From positions 248,001 through 312,000 of the forward strand of contig NZ_LZIL01000078.1 of assembly GCF_001667075.1 (NCBI RefSeq): DNA of 64,000 nucleotides, given 5' to 3'. The stretch's first letter is position 1; each line of letters starts with the position of its first letter. This DNA comes from Mycobacterium sp. 852014-52450_SCH5900713 (GTDB lineage Bacteria; Actinomycetota; Actinomycetes; Mycobacteriales; Mycobacteriaceae). The position numbers were made by a program, and so were the translations under genes. Shown one piece after another: positions 44,016 to 51,977 of this stretch. The notes under the pieces are model-generated. The model was not told the DNA's origin and did not search any database. It saw nothing but the letters and a program-made list of their open reading frames with translations.

Positions 44016-45128
44016 TTACTCTCCGAAGCGATCGACGAGATGCGAGTTGGTGCCGTCGGAATCCAGAGTTCGGGCCACCAGGTACCCCGCGCCCATCCAC
44101 GCGCGGCGGGTCCATTTTCCGAAGGAGACACGGGTGCCGGGGGCGCCCGACGCGGCGGGCATCATCTTCACCCGCTCCAACGCCTCCTTGACGCCGCGCG
44201 GACTCAGCGGGTGCGCATCGGCGAACGCGCGGACCAGAGTCGCCGCGACGTCGTGGTTGACCACCGACACGCAATATTCGGGACGGCTCCCCTCATACTT
44301 CTGCGCATACCGGTCGAGGAACTCCTGGCCGAGCCGATTCTCCTCGTCGTACTGGTCGACCCCGACCCACCCCATGAACGCGTTCCACATGATGGGATTC
44401 ACCCAGGCGTTCTGGAAAGCCGTGGTGGTGAAACGCGGCGGGTCCCAGTTGACGGCTTCCAGCGCGGGGTTGATGAACACGATGCCGAAGCCGAAGCCCA
44501 GATGCACGATCGCCTCGGACTTGGCTTCGTGCAGCGTGCGGACGGCGTCGTTGATGTCTTGCGCGGTTTGGGCGATCGCCGCTTCCGCGACAATGCGAAT
44601 CCCGTTGCGGCGGCATGCGCTTCGCAGGTTCTTCAGGTAGCTTTCGCCGATCAGGTTCTGCTCCACGAGAACTCCGATCTCGGAGAGTCCTCGTTTGGCG
44701 ACGAGGTCGGCGATGAAGATCGGCTCGTCGGTCATCGAGCCCTGCGGGAAGGCGAAGGTCCATTCGCCCAGCCAGTCGTCGGTGCCGGTGACGCTGATCG
44801 CCGGTACCTTGAACCGCTCCTCGATGGCCTCGCGGGTCGGCACGCAGTTGTCGGTGATGTGCGGCCCGAACACCACCAGGCAGCCCTCGTCGACAAGCTC
44901 GCCGAAAGCGTCGATCACCGCCTTGACCGAACCTTTAGGTAAACCCTCGACCTCGCGGTAGATCATCTGCACGGGGCGATCGATCAGGCCCTGTTCGACG
45001 GCTTCTTCGAAGACGAGGTCGAAGCACCGCGTGAAACTCGCCATCAGTTCTTCCGGGAACCCCGGCGGCAGCCTGAAGTCCATCAGGTAGCCGACCTTGA
45101 TCGGTTCAGCGCTGCTTTCGTAAGACAT
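44016..45128 (-). CDS. Type I periplasmic-binding fold protein without signal peptide
   Basis: A 370-residue protein of the Leu/Ile/Val-binding (Peripla_BP_6) fold: PIKVGYLMDFRLPP at the start, LVVFGPHITDN, and GVLVEQNLIGESYLKNLR. It starts MSYESSAEPIKVGY, with no signal peptide, lipobox or N-terminal hydrophobic stretch, so it is predicted cytoplasmic. No ABC permease or ATPase is encoded nearby. It may bind the pathway substrate inside the cell as a carrier or sensor. A good GGGAGG site fixes the start. Confidence 0.82.
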   Translation of the reverse strand: MSYESSAEPIKVGYLMDFRLPPGFPEELMASFTRCFDLVFEEAVEQGLIDRPVQMIYREVEGLPKGSVKAVIDAFGELVDEGCLVVFGPHITDNCVPTREAIEERFKVPAISVTGTDDWLGEWTFAFPQGSMTDEPIFIADLVAKRGLSEIGVLVEQNLIGESYLKNLRSACRRNGIRIVAEAAIAQTAQDINDAVRTLHEAKSEAIVHLGFGFGIVFINPALEAVNWDPPRFTTTAFQNAWVNPIMWNAFMGWVGVDQYDEENRLGQEFLDRYAQKYEGSRPEYCVSVVNHDVAATLVRAFADAHPLSPRGVKEALERVKMMPAASGAPGTRVSFGKWTRRAWMGAGYLVARTLDSDGTNSHLVDRFGE

Positions 45129-45161
45129 CCAGCCTCCCGGTGACTAGCTCACTGCCGCAAT

Positions 45162-46004
45162 TCATTTCGCCGCCCCGCCCAGATAGATCTCGATCATCTC
45201 GCCCAGGGCCCTGCCCACCGCCACGTCGTCGGTGAGCGGTCCCGCGATCGCGGCGCGAGCCGCCTCGCGCATCGTCAGCCCTTCCGCGACAAGCCGGCCC
45301 GCCGCGATCAGCACCCGGGTCGACGCCACCTCGCGCAGTCCGCCGGTTTCCAGCCGCCGGATGGCCTGTCCGAACCGCACCAGCTCGGCGGCGGTGGCAG
45401 CGTCCACGCCTGCCTCGTGCGCAACGATGCCCTCTTCGACATCGGCTGCGGGGAAATCGAATTCGATCGCTACCATCCGCTGCCGGGTGGAATCCTTGAG
45501 GTCCTTCAGCACGCTTTGGTAGCCGGGGTTGTAGGACACCACAAGGCCGAATCCAGCCGCCGCGTCCAGCGTGACCCCGAGCCGCTCGATCGGCAGCTGC
45601 CGCCGGTGGTCGGCGAGCGGATGGAGCACCACGGTGGTGTCCTGCCGCGCTTCCACCACCTCGTCGAGATAGCAGATTGCGCCCTCGCGCACCGCCCGGG
45701 TCAGCGGGCCGTCCACCCACACCGTCTCGTCGCCCTGCAGCAGATACCGGCCGACGAGATCCGCGGTGGTGAGGTCGTCATGGCAGGCGACGGTGATCAG
45801 CGGCCGCCCGAGGTCGTGGGCCATCGCCTCGACGAATCGGGTTTTGCCGCAACCCGTCGGGCCCTTCAGGACGACGGCCAGCCCCTGGCGGTGCGCCGCC
45901 TTGAAAATGGCTTCCTCACCGCCGATCGCCTTGTAGTAGGGCCGCGCCCCCTCGGCCTCGGGGATCGCGCCGTTGCGGTACGCAACCCCGGACTCGTTGG
46001 CCAT
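45162..46004 (-). CDS. NorQ/CbbQ-type MoxR AAA+ ATPase
   Basis: A 280-residue AAA+ protein of the CbbQ/NirQ/NorQ/GpvN group. Walker A is GPTGCGKTRFVE (about residues 47-54), Walker B is ICYLDEVVEA, and the sensor region YNPGYQS and a CbbQ-type C-terminal domain follow. Relatives pair with a VWA protein (NorD or CbbO) to remodel a metalloenzyme, activating Rubisco or inserting metal in nitric oxide reductase. Neither of those targets is in the window. The VWA partner is just upstream. It has its own promoter at 46035-46064. Confidence 0.9.
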   Translation of the reverse strand: MANESGVAYRNGAIPEAEGARPYYKAIGGEEAIFKAAHRQGLAVVLKGPTGCGKTRFVEAMAHDLGRPLITVACHDDLTTADLVGRYLLQGDETVWVDGPLTRAVREGAICYLDEVVEARQDTTVVLHPLADHRRQLPIERLGVTLDAAAGFGLVVSYNPGYQSVLKDLKDSTRQRMVAIEFDFPAADVEEGIVAHEAGVDAATAAELVRFGQAIRRLETGGLREVASTRVLIAAGRLVAEGLTMREAARAAIAGPLTDDVAVGRALGEMIEIYLGGAAK

Positions 46005-46034
46005 GGCTTCCCTTCTGCTACCGACGGTGAAGTG

Positions 46035-46064
46035 AGCCTAGCGCGGAACAGATGTTTGTTTCAA
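46035..46064 (-). promoter_or_regulatory. Promoter of the AAA+/P450 operon with shared operator
   Basis: On the minus strand: TTGAAA (46059-46064), an 18-base spacer, TAGGCT (46035-46040). The spacer carries ACAAACATCTGTTCC, one of five similar elements in the cluster. Confidence 0.6.
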
Positions 46065-46112
46065 GTTCTCTGAAGAGCACGTTTAAGTTCGACAATGCAA
46101 TTCGGTGGCGCG

Positions 46113-47804
46113 TCATGACACCCTGCGGCGGACCTCGGCCGAACGCAGCGCGGACCGGAACAGCGGCCCGATCACGCCGGCGAGTTGGTCCGGACGCGCG
46201 ATGGTGGCATGCGCGGCGCTACCGAAGACCCGGCGCAGTGACGCCACGTCGGTGCCCGCGCCAACGGTCAGGCAGACGCAGCCGGTGCCGCGATGGCGGG
46301 CCTCGCTCAAGGCGCGGCGCGCGTCGGCGGCGCCGTAGGCCCGCTCGTACCCGTGGTCGTAGGCGAGCCCGTCGGAAAGCACCACCAACAGCCGCCGCGA
46401 CGTGCCACCGCGCGCCTCCAGCACCGCCGACCCGTGCCGGATGGCCGCGCCGAGGCGTGAGTACGCGCCGGGTTCAAGGCTGTTTAGCCGTTTCATGACT
46501 CGCGTGTCGAGGTGGTCGTCGAACCGCTTGACCGGCACCACGCTCACCGCGCGGCGACCCTGCGAGTAATAGGCGTAGAGCGCAACCCGGTCGCCCAGGT
46601 CGTGGAGCGCGACGGTGAGATTGGCGGCCACCGCGCGCTGCTGCTGATGCACCGTCCGCCCCACCGTGCCGGGCTCCGCCGCCGATCCGGACACGTCGAG
46701 CAGGAGCAGCACCGACAGATCCCGCCTGCGGCGGAGGCTGTCCAGGTACACCGCCTCGTCGGGCACCGACCCCGCCAGCACCTCGACCCGGGCCTCGACC
46801 GCCGCGTCGATGTCGATGTCGTCGCCCTGCGACTGCCGATGGCGGCGGTGCAGGCCCATCCCGAGCCGGGACAGTGGGCGGCGCACGCTGATGGCGGCCT
46901 CGATCGCGTGCGTCGCCGATCGTTTGATCTCCGCCTCGACCTCGCGCACCGTGCACCACGCCCGCCGGTACTTCCCCCGCGAGACGTCCCATTCCGGATA
47001 CGTGAAGCCGTCCGTGGGCTTCGGCTGGTCTTCGCCGCGCTCGCTCGACGTGGCGGCCAGCGACGTCACCGCATGCAACCCGCGCCTGGCCGAGTCGGTC
47101 CGATGTGTCGGGGTGTCCGCGCCGGGCGGTCCGCCGCCGCCACCGGTCTTGCGCGCCGAGGACAGCATCTTCTTCAGCCACTTGCCGATGAAACCGCCGC
47201 CACCCACCGGGCTGGTGAACATGTCCGGATCGTCGGAGTCGTCGGTCTCGCCGTCGCCGAGTTCTTCCAGAGCCATCGGACCTCGGTTCGTGGGCACGTG
47301 TCCGGGTTTTTCGCCTTCCCGTTGTTCGGCCGCCCGGTCGGAAGCGGCCAATACCTTCGCCGCCCGGATGACGCCGAATTCCCTTGGCGGATCGTCGATC
47401 ACAGTCCGTCGCTCGGCGATCCGCAGCGAAGCGGCGGGCGAATCGCTGCGACGCGCGATGTCGCGATCGCCCCGCGCTGCCAGGATGCCCGGCAGCAGGT
47501 GGCCATTCGCGACCAGTGCGCGGTGTCCCTCCACCGCCAGGTAGCGCCTGGCCAGCCGAGGGTGGCGGAGCAGCGGGCGCACCACGTCCGGGTCCAGGCT
47601 GCCGGCAGCGATCAAGGAGGCTTGCACGGCGACGGCTTCGAGCCCCCCGCGAGCGCTCGCCCCGGCGTCGACGTGAATCGTCTGGCCGTCGGTCCAGGAA
47701 AGTTCACCCGGCGGCAGCTCGGCCACCGCGACGGCTCGGCCAGCCAGCGCGGAGGCGAGCATGCCGAGGCCCGGCAGCCGGTCACCACGAACGTCGGTGG
47801 ACAC
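46113..47804 (-). CDS. NorD/CbbO-like VWA domain protein
   Basis: A 563-residue protein with a C-terminal von Willebrand A domain. The MIDAS motif is DVSGSAAE, with later conserved residues in VVLSDGLAYDHGYE. The N-terminal half has a helical NorD-like region. With the adjacent AAA+ gene it forms the typical MoxR-VWA chaperone pair. The start is uncertain. GTG 47804 has CGGAGA seven bases upstream. TTG 47840 would overlap the -35 box of the divergent SDR promoter. The Gly/Pro-rich middle (TGGGGGPPGA) looks disordered. Confidence 0.85.
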   Translation of the reverse strand: MSTDVRGDRLPGLGMLASALAGRAVAVAELPPGELSWTDGQTIHVDAGASARGGLEAVAVQASLIAAGSLDPDVVRPLLRHPRLARRYLAVEGHRALVANGHLLPGILAARGDRDIARRSDSPAASLRIAERRTVIDDPPREFGVIRAAKVLAASDRAAEQREGEKPGHVPTNRGPMALEELGDGETDDSDDPDMFTSPVGGGGFIGKWLKKMLSSARKTGGGGGPPGADTPTHRTDSARRGLHAVTSLAATSSERGEDQPKPTDGFTYPEWDVSRGKYRRAWCTVREVEAEIKRSATHAIEAAISVRRPLSRLGMGLHRRHRQSQGDDIDIDAAVEARVEVLAGSVPDEAVYLDSLRRRRDLSVLLLLDVSGSAAEPGTVGRTVHQQQRAVAANLTVALHDLGDRVALYAYYSQGRRAVSVVPVKRFDDHLDTRVMKRLNSLEPGAYSRLGAAIRHGSAVLEARGGTSRRLLVVLSDGLAYDHGYERAYGAADARRALSEARHRGTGCVCLTVGAGTDVASLRRVFGSAAHATIARPDQLAGVIGPLFRSALRSAEVRRRVS

Positions 47805-47832
47805 GCGCAATCTCCGAACAGGTTGGACTTCG

Positions 47833-47861
47833 TTGACCAAATATCTGTTCCACCGTAAAGT
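47833..47861 (+). promoter_or_regulatory. Promoter of the SDR gene at 47913 with shared operator
   Basis: TTGACC (47833-47838), a 17-base spacer, TAAAGT (47856-47861). The spacer carries CCAAATATCTGTTCC. Confidence 0.65.
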
Positions 47862-47912
47862 CCGGTGCCACCGCAGTCAATCGGGACGACGACGCATTCG
47901 GGCAAGGAGCAC

Positions 47913-48881
47913 ATGGTGATTGACTTCACCGGCCAGGTCGCCGTGGTCACCGGCGCCGGCCGCGGGCTGGGGCGGCTATACGCGTTGGACCTCGCGCGCC
48001 GGGGCGCCGGTGTGGTGGTCAACGACGTCGGCGGCTCGATGCGCGGCGAGGGCAGGGACTCCGGCGTCGCCGACGACGTGGTCGACGAGATCAGGAAGGA
48101 CGGCGGCACCGCCATCGCCTCCTACGATTCGGTCGACAGCCCGGCCGGCGGCCGGGCGATCATCGACGCGGCCATGGGGTCGTTCGGGCGGCTGGACGCG
48201 GTGATCAGCAACGCCGGCATCTTCGGCAGTGTGCCGTTCGAGGACCTCTCGCCTGACGACTGGGCTCGAATGCTGCGCGTGCATCTCGACGGCGGCTTTT
48301 ACCTGTCGCAACCCGCGTACCGCGTGATGAAGAACAACGGGGGCGGGCGGTTCGTGTTCATCTCGTCGTCCGCCGGGATCTTCGGTCAGCCGATGGAGGC
48401 CCACTACGCCGCGGCGAAGGCCGGCCTGGTCGGGTTGACGAACGTGATCGCGATCGAGGGCCAGGCGCACGGCATCGTCGCCAATTCCGTTATGCCGACC
48501 GGCTTCTCGCGGATGGTCACCGAGACCGTCGGCGACGAGAAGTTCCTCGCCGAATCCGGCTTCATGCAGGCCATCAGGCCCGAGCTCGTGGTTCCGCTGG
48601 TGACCTTCCTCGCCAGCAGCGCCTGCACGTTCACCCACCGAAACTATTCGGCGGCCGCCGGCCGCTACGCGCGGGTGTTCGTCGGCCTGAGCGAAGGGTG
48701 GCTCGCGGACGCCGGCAGCCAACCGACGGCCGAAGACATCCAGACACATCTCGAGGAAATCTCGTCGACGGAAAGGTTCATCGTGCCCACGTCGATCGTG
48801 GACGAGGTGCTGGAAGTCTGTGAGCGACGCGGCGTCAGCGCGATGCCGGGCAACGCCGAGGTCGCCTTCCCCGAACATTGA
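47913..48881 (+). CDS. SDR, MFE-2/hydroxyacyl-CoA dehydrogenase-like
   Basis: A 322-residue SDR of the peroxisomal multifunctional-enzyme type: GQVAVVTGAGRGLGRLYALDLARRGAGVVVNDVGG, with active site YAAAKAGLVG. The NDVGG feature and the extra C-terminal region match (3R)-hydroxyacyl-CoA dehydrogenases acting on bulky acyl-CoAs. AAGGAG fits GTG 47916 better (six bases) than ATG 47913 (three bases); the protein differs by one residue only. It is followed by the two acyl-CoA dehydrogenase genes, which have their own promoter. Confidence 0.9.
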   Translation: MVIDFTGQVAVVTGAGRGLGRLYALDLARRGAGVVVNDVGGSMRGEGRDSGVADDVVDEIRKDGGTAIASYDSVDSPAGGRAIIDAAMGSFGRLDAVISNAGIFGSVPFEDLSPDDWARMLRVHLDGGFYLSQPAYRVMKNNGGGRFVFISSSAGIFGQPMEAHYAAAKAGLVGLTNVIAIEGQAHGIVANSVMPTGFSRMVTETVGDEKFLAESGFMQAIRPELVVPLVTFLASSACTFTHRNYSAAAGRYARVFVGLSEGWLADAGSQPTAEDIQTHLEEISSTERFIVPTSIVDEVLEVCERRGVSAMPGNAEVAFPEH

Positions 48882-48906
48882 CCAAAGATCTGCCCAACCG
48901 TAAAGT
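48878..48906 (+). promoter_or_regulatory. Promoter of the acyl-CoA dehydrogenase genes with shared operator
   Basis: TTGACC (48878-48883, overlapping the SDR stop codon), a 17-base spacer, TAAAGT (48901-48906). It matches the promoter at 47833 at most positions, including the bases after the -10 box (CCGG). Confidence 0.65.
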
Positions 48907-48945
48907 CCGGCTTGGTCGCAGTTGAAGGGTTTAAGACAAGCAAAC

Positions 48946-50100
48946 GTGGACTTCTCATACCCGGCGGAAGTCGAACAGTTCCGCATCGAGCTGCGCGACT
49001 GGCTGTCGCAGAACCTGACCGATGAGCTGGTGGCCGCTCGTCGACCCGCCGGACGCGATGACGCCGCCATCGAGATGTTGCGCGCGTGGAGCGCGACGAT
49101 GGCCGACGCGGGCTGGGCCGCGGTGTCTTGGCCCCGCGAATACGGCGGCCGCGGCGCAACGGTTCTCGAGCAACTGGTCTACACCGAGGAGACCACGCGC
49201 GCTCGAGCCCCGATGCCGCTCAACGTCATCGGGCTGAACAACATCGCGCCCGCGATCATGCAGTACGGCACCGAAGAGCAGAAGCTCACAATGCTCCCCC
49301 GCATGATGCGCGCCGACGACATCTGGTGCCAAGGGATGTCGGAACCCGAAGCGGGGTCCGATCTCGCGGCACTGCGCACCCGCGCGGTGCGTGACGGTGA
49401 CGACTTCGTCGTCAACGGCCAAAAGATCTGGACCTCGCTGGGACATCGGGCGGACTGGTGCCAGCTGTACGTGCGCACCGATCCCGAGGCGCCTAAGCAC
49501 AAGGGCATTTCCTGTCTGATTGTCGACATGACGCTGCCGGGCATCGACGTCCGCCCGCTGGTGACTCTCAACGGCGAGACCGATTTCGCCGAGGTCTTCT
49601 TCCACGATGTGCGGGTCCCGGCGGACGCGCTCCTCGGACCGCTGAACGCGGGCTGGCAGGTGGCCACGACGACGCTCAGCCACGAGCGCGCCGGGGCCGC
49701 ACGGCTGTACGCCGAGATGCAGGTGCGGCTGGAAGAACTGGTCGACGACATCGCCGCGCACACCGCAGCTCTCCAAGACCCGGTGACGCTGCGGCGCCTC
49801 GGCGAAATCGCGCTCCGCATCAAGTATCTCGAAGTCTTGTGTCAGCGGTCGATCTCGGCGACGCTGCACGGCGGCTCTGAAACTACGGCGTTCGCCTCGG
49901 CAAGCCTCGCCAAGACCGTGTGGGGAGAGATCGGGCAGGACATGGCCGCCCTGGCGTTTGACGTGCTGGGCACCCACGGTGCCGGTGCGCCGTGGGCAAA
50001 CTACCGTCTGACGTCGCGCTCGTTGACCATCGCGGGCGGCACGACCCAGATCAACAAGAACATCACCGCGCAGCGGGTACTCGGGTTGCCGCGCAAATGA
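48946..50100 (+). CDS. Acyl-CoA dehydrogenase, first subunit
   Basis: A 384-residue FadE-type flavoprotein. FAD-binding segments are WCQGMSEPEAGSDLAALRTRA and FVVNGQKIWTS. The C-terminus has LGTHGAGAPW and AGGTTQINKNITAQRVLGLPR. It has a full-size fold. The stop overlaps the next gene's ATG (ATGA). Adjacent overlapping acyl-CoA dehydrogenase genes in mycobacteria usually encode a heterotetramer used on steroid side chains. The start chosen is GTG at 48946; TTG at 48922 is weaker. Confidence 0.9.
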   Translation: MDFSYPAEVEQFRIELRDWLSQNLTDELVAARRPAGRDDAAIEMLRAWSATMADAGWAAVSWPREYGGRGATVLEQLVYTEETTRARAPMPLNVIGLNNIAPAIMQYGTEEQKLTMLPRMMRADDIWCQGMSEPEAGSDLAALRTRAVRDGDDFVVNGQKIWTSLGHRADWCQLYVRTDPEAPKHKGISCLIVDMTLPGIDVRPLVTLNGETDFAEVFFHDVRVPADALLGPLNAGWQVATTTLSHERAGAARLYAEMQVRLEELVDDIAAHTAALQDPVTLRRLGEIALRIKYLEVLCQRSISATLHGGSETTAFASASLAKTVWGEIGQDMAALAFDVLGTHGAGAPWANYRLTSRSLTIAGGTTQINKNITAQRVLGLPRK

Positions 50101-51191
50101 ACCTCGAATTCACCGACGAGCAGGTCGCACTGCGCGACACCACCCGGCGCTTTCTGGCCGAAAAGGCCCCTATCTCGGGGCACGTGCGCCCGCTGCTCGA
50201 CGATCCGATTGGCACCAATGAGGCGGTGTGGCTCGGCCTTGCCGATCTCGGGACCACCGGCCTGCTGGTGCCGGAGGATTACGGCGGCGCCGGGATGACG
50301 ATGGTCGAGGCCGGCATCGTGGCCGAAGAGCTGGGCGCCGCCCTGCATCCGGGGCCGTGGCTCTCGACCGCGGTCGCCGCCGCGCGGACGCTGACGCGGT
50401 CCGGCGCGACCGACAATGCGGCCGGGCTGTTGAGCGGGATCGCCGATGGGACCACGGTCGCCACTGTCTGCTTCCCGGATGCCGAGGTTGCCGCGAGCCC
50501 ACGGGGCCCCGACGTCGAGTTGCGGGGGGAGATCGCGTGCGTGCCCGACGCCGCCGCCGCGGACGTGTTGTTGGCCCTCGCCGAGGATGAAGGCGGTCCA
50601 GGGCTTTTCGTGGTCCGGGCCGACGCGCCGGGCGTGTCGATCGCGCCCGAGCGCGGTATCGACCAGACCCGCAAGCAGTTCCGTGTCACGTTCGAGGCGG
50701 CGCCCGCACACCGACTGACCGCGGCGTCTCCCGATGACATTGCGGCGGTGCTCGACGACATGCTGATCGCTACTGCCGCGGACGCTCTCGGCGCCGCACG
50801 CGCGGTCATGCATATCGCCGTCGAATATGCCAAAACCCGAACGCAATTCGGTCAGCCGATCGGCTCGTTCCAGGCGGTCCAGCATCTGTGCGTCGACATG
50901 TTCGAGACCGTCGAGTTGGCCCGGAGCGGGGTGATCCACGCCCTGTGGGCCGCCGACAACGCCGACCCCGACGAGCGGCATCTTGCCGCGCTGCGCGCAA
51001 AGGCGTTCGCCGGGCGGCTGGCCACCGTGGGTGATACGGCCATCCAGGTGTTCGGCGGGATCGGCTACACCTGGGAACACGACGCGCACCTGTACCTCAA
51101 GCGACTGCTGAGCTGGAGCGCGTGCCTCGGCAATCCCGACCACTACCTCACCGAACTCGGTGCGCGCCTTGCGAAGAGAGACCGGCCGTGA
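50097..51191 (+). CDS. Acyl-CoA dehydrogenase, second subunit
   Basis: A 364-residue FadE-type protein, with a degenerate middle relative to its neighbour (no clear GxxxPxxGSD motif). It keeps the C-terminal YAKTRTQFGQPIGSFQAVQHLCVDM and QVFGGIGYTWEHDAHLYLKR segments. This split of features between two partners is the pattern of heteromeric (alpha2beta2) acyl-CoA dehydrogenases. It overlaps the upstream gene by ATGA and the nitroreductase gene by TGATG. Confidence 0.9.
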   Translation: MNLEFTDEQVALRDTTRRFLAEKAPISGHVRPLLDDPIGTNEAVWLGLADLGTTGLLVPEDYGGAGMTMVEAGIVAEELGAALHPGPWLSTAVAAARTLTRSGATDNAAGLLSGIADGTTVATVCFPDAEVAASPRGPDVELRGEIACVPDAAAADVLLALAEDEGGPGLFVVRADAPGVSIAPERGIDQTRKQFRVTFEAAPAHRLTAASPDDIAAVLDDMLIATAADALGAARAVMHIAVEYAKTRTQFGQPIGSFQAVQHLCVDMFETVELARSGVIHALWAADNADPDERHLAALRAKAFAGRLATVGDTAIQVFGGIGYTWEHDAHLYLKRLLSWSACLGNPDHYLTELGARLAKRDRP

Positions 51192-51838
51192 TGGACATCG
51201 AGTACCTGCTCACCGCCACCCGCTCGGCGCGCAAGACGCTCGACCTGGACGCCCCGGTCGACATGGTGGACATCCGGGAGTGCCTGCGCATCGGTTTGCA
51301 GGCGGCCAACGGCTCCAATCAGCAGTCCTGGCGCTGGCTGGCGGTCACCGACCCGGCATTGCGCACCCAGATCGCCGAGCTGTACCGCGAGGCCTACCTG
51401 CTGCGCGTCGGTGGCCGGATGATCGCCGACCTGGTGCCGGCCGAAACGCCGGAAGGCCGGATCATGTCGTCGACGGAGTGGCTGGTCGAGAACATGCCGA
51501 GGGTGCCGATGTTGGTGATTCCTTGCTATCAGCCATACCTGCCGCGCATCGAGGGCGACGAATCGTTCCATCAGGCGACCCTGTACGGGTCGATCTTCCC
51601 CGCGGTGTGGAATCTTCAATTGGCGCTGCACACCCGGGGATATGGGACCTGCATCACCACGCTGCATTTGCATCGCGAGGAGGAGGTGCGCCGGCTGCTC
51701 GGGATTCCCGAAACCTATGTCCAGGGCTGTCTACTCCCGGTGGGCCGGCTTCGCGCCGGTCACACGTTCCGGCCCGCCCGGCGACGGCCGCTCGACGAGG
51801 TGATAGCACGCGACCGCTGGGACGGGCCCGCGCTCTAG
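51191..51838 (+). CDS. Nitroreductase family protein
   Basis: A 215-residue FMN-dependent nitroreductase fold protein. The N-terminal SARKTLDLDAPVD with a basic residue for FMN phosphate is followed by GLQAANGSNQQSWRWLAVTD, then LGSIFPAVWNLQLALHTRGYGTC-like core helices (TLYGSIFPAVWNLQ). It may reduce enones or quinones in the pathway. It is coupled to the second acyl-CoA dehydrogenase by TGATG. A GTG three bases earlier is an alternative start. Confidence 0.88.
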   Translation: MDIEYLLTATRSARKTLDLDAPVDMVDIRECLRIGLQAANGSNQQSWRWLAVTDPALRTQIAELYREAYLLRVGGRMIADLVPAETPEGRIMSSTEWLVENMPRVPMLVIPCYQPYLPRIEGDESFHQATLYGSIFPAVWNLQLALHTRGYGTCITTLHLHREEEVRRLLGIPETYVQGCLLPVGRLRAGHTFRPARRRPLDEVIARDRWDGPAL

Positions 51839-51897
51839 AATGGGATCCGTCACCGCTGCTACGCAGCGCATTCGTCGGTCCCGGTCTGATAGCCTTT

Positions 51898-51912
51898 AAC
51901 AAACATTTGGTT
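51898..51912. promoter_or_regulatory. Operator copy before the double-HTH TetR gene
   Basis: AACAAACATTTGGTT, near-palindromic (AACAAAC/TTTGGTT). It lies two bases after a plus-strand TAGCCT (51890-51895), a possible -10 box. On the minus strand it fits the cluster consensus. The position after the -10 box would suit autorepression. Confidence 0.5.
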
Positions 51913-51927
51913 CGGCGAGAGGGACGA

Positions 51928-51975
51928 ATGCGAATGTATGCCAGTCCGCAGCCGTCCGGACGCGCGCACCGCTGA
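51928..51975 (+). CDS. 15-residue leader peptide of the TetR gene
   Basis: MRMYASPQPSGRAHR, preceded by GAGAGGG at a good distance. It stops two bases before the TetR ATG, which has no ribosome site of its own. TetR translation is therefore probably coupled to this leader. Confidence 0.5.
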   Translation: MRMYASPQPSGRAHR

Positions 51976-51977
51976 TC

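Noticed and set aside
45162..47804. Reading the AAA+/VWA pair as part of a nitric oxide reductase locus linked to nar
   Set aside because: No norB/norC-like gene is in the window, and nar lies 30 kb away with no shared control element.
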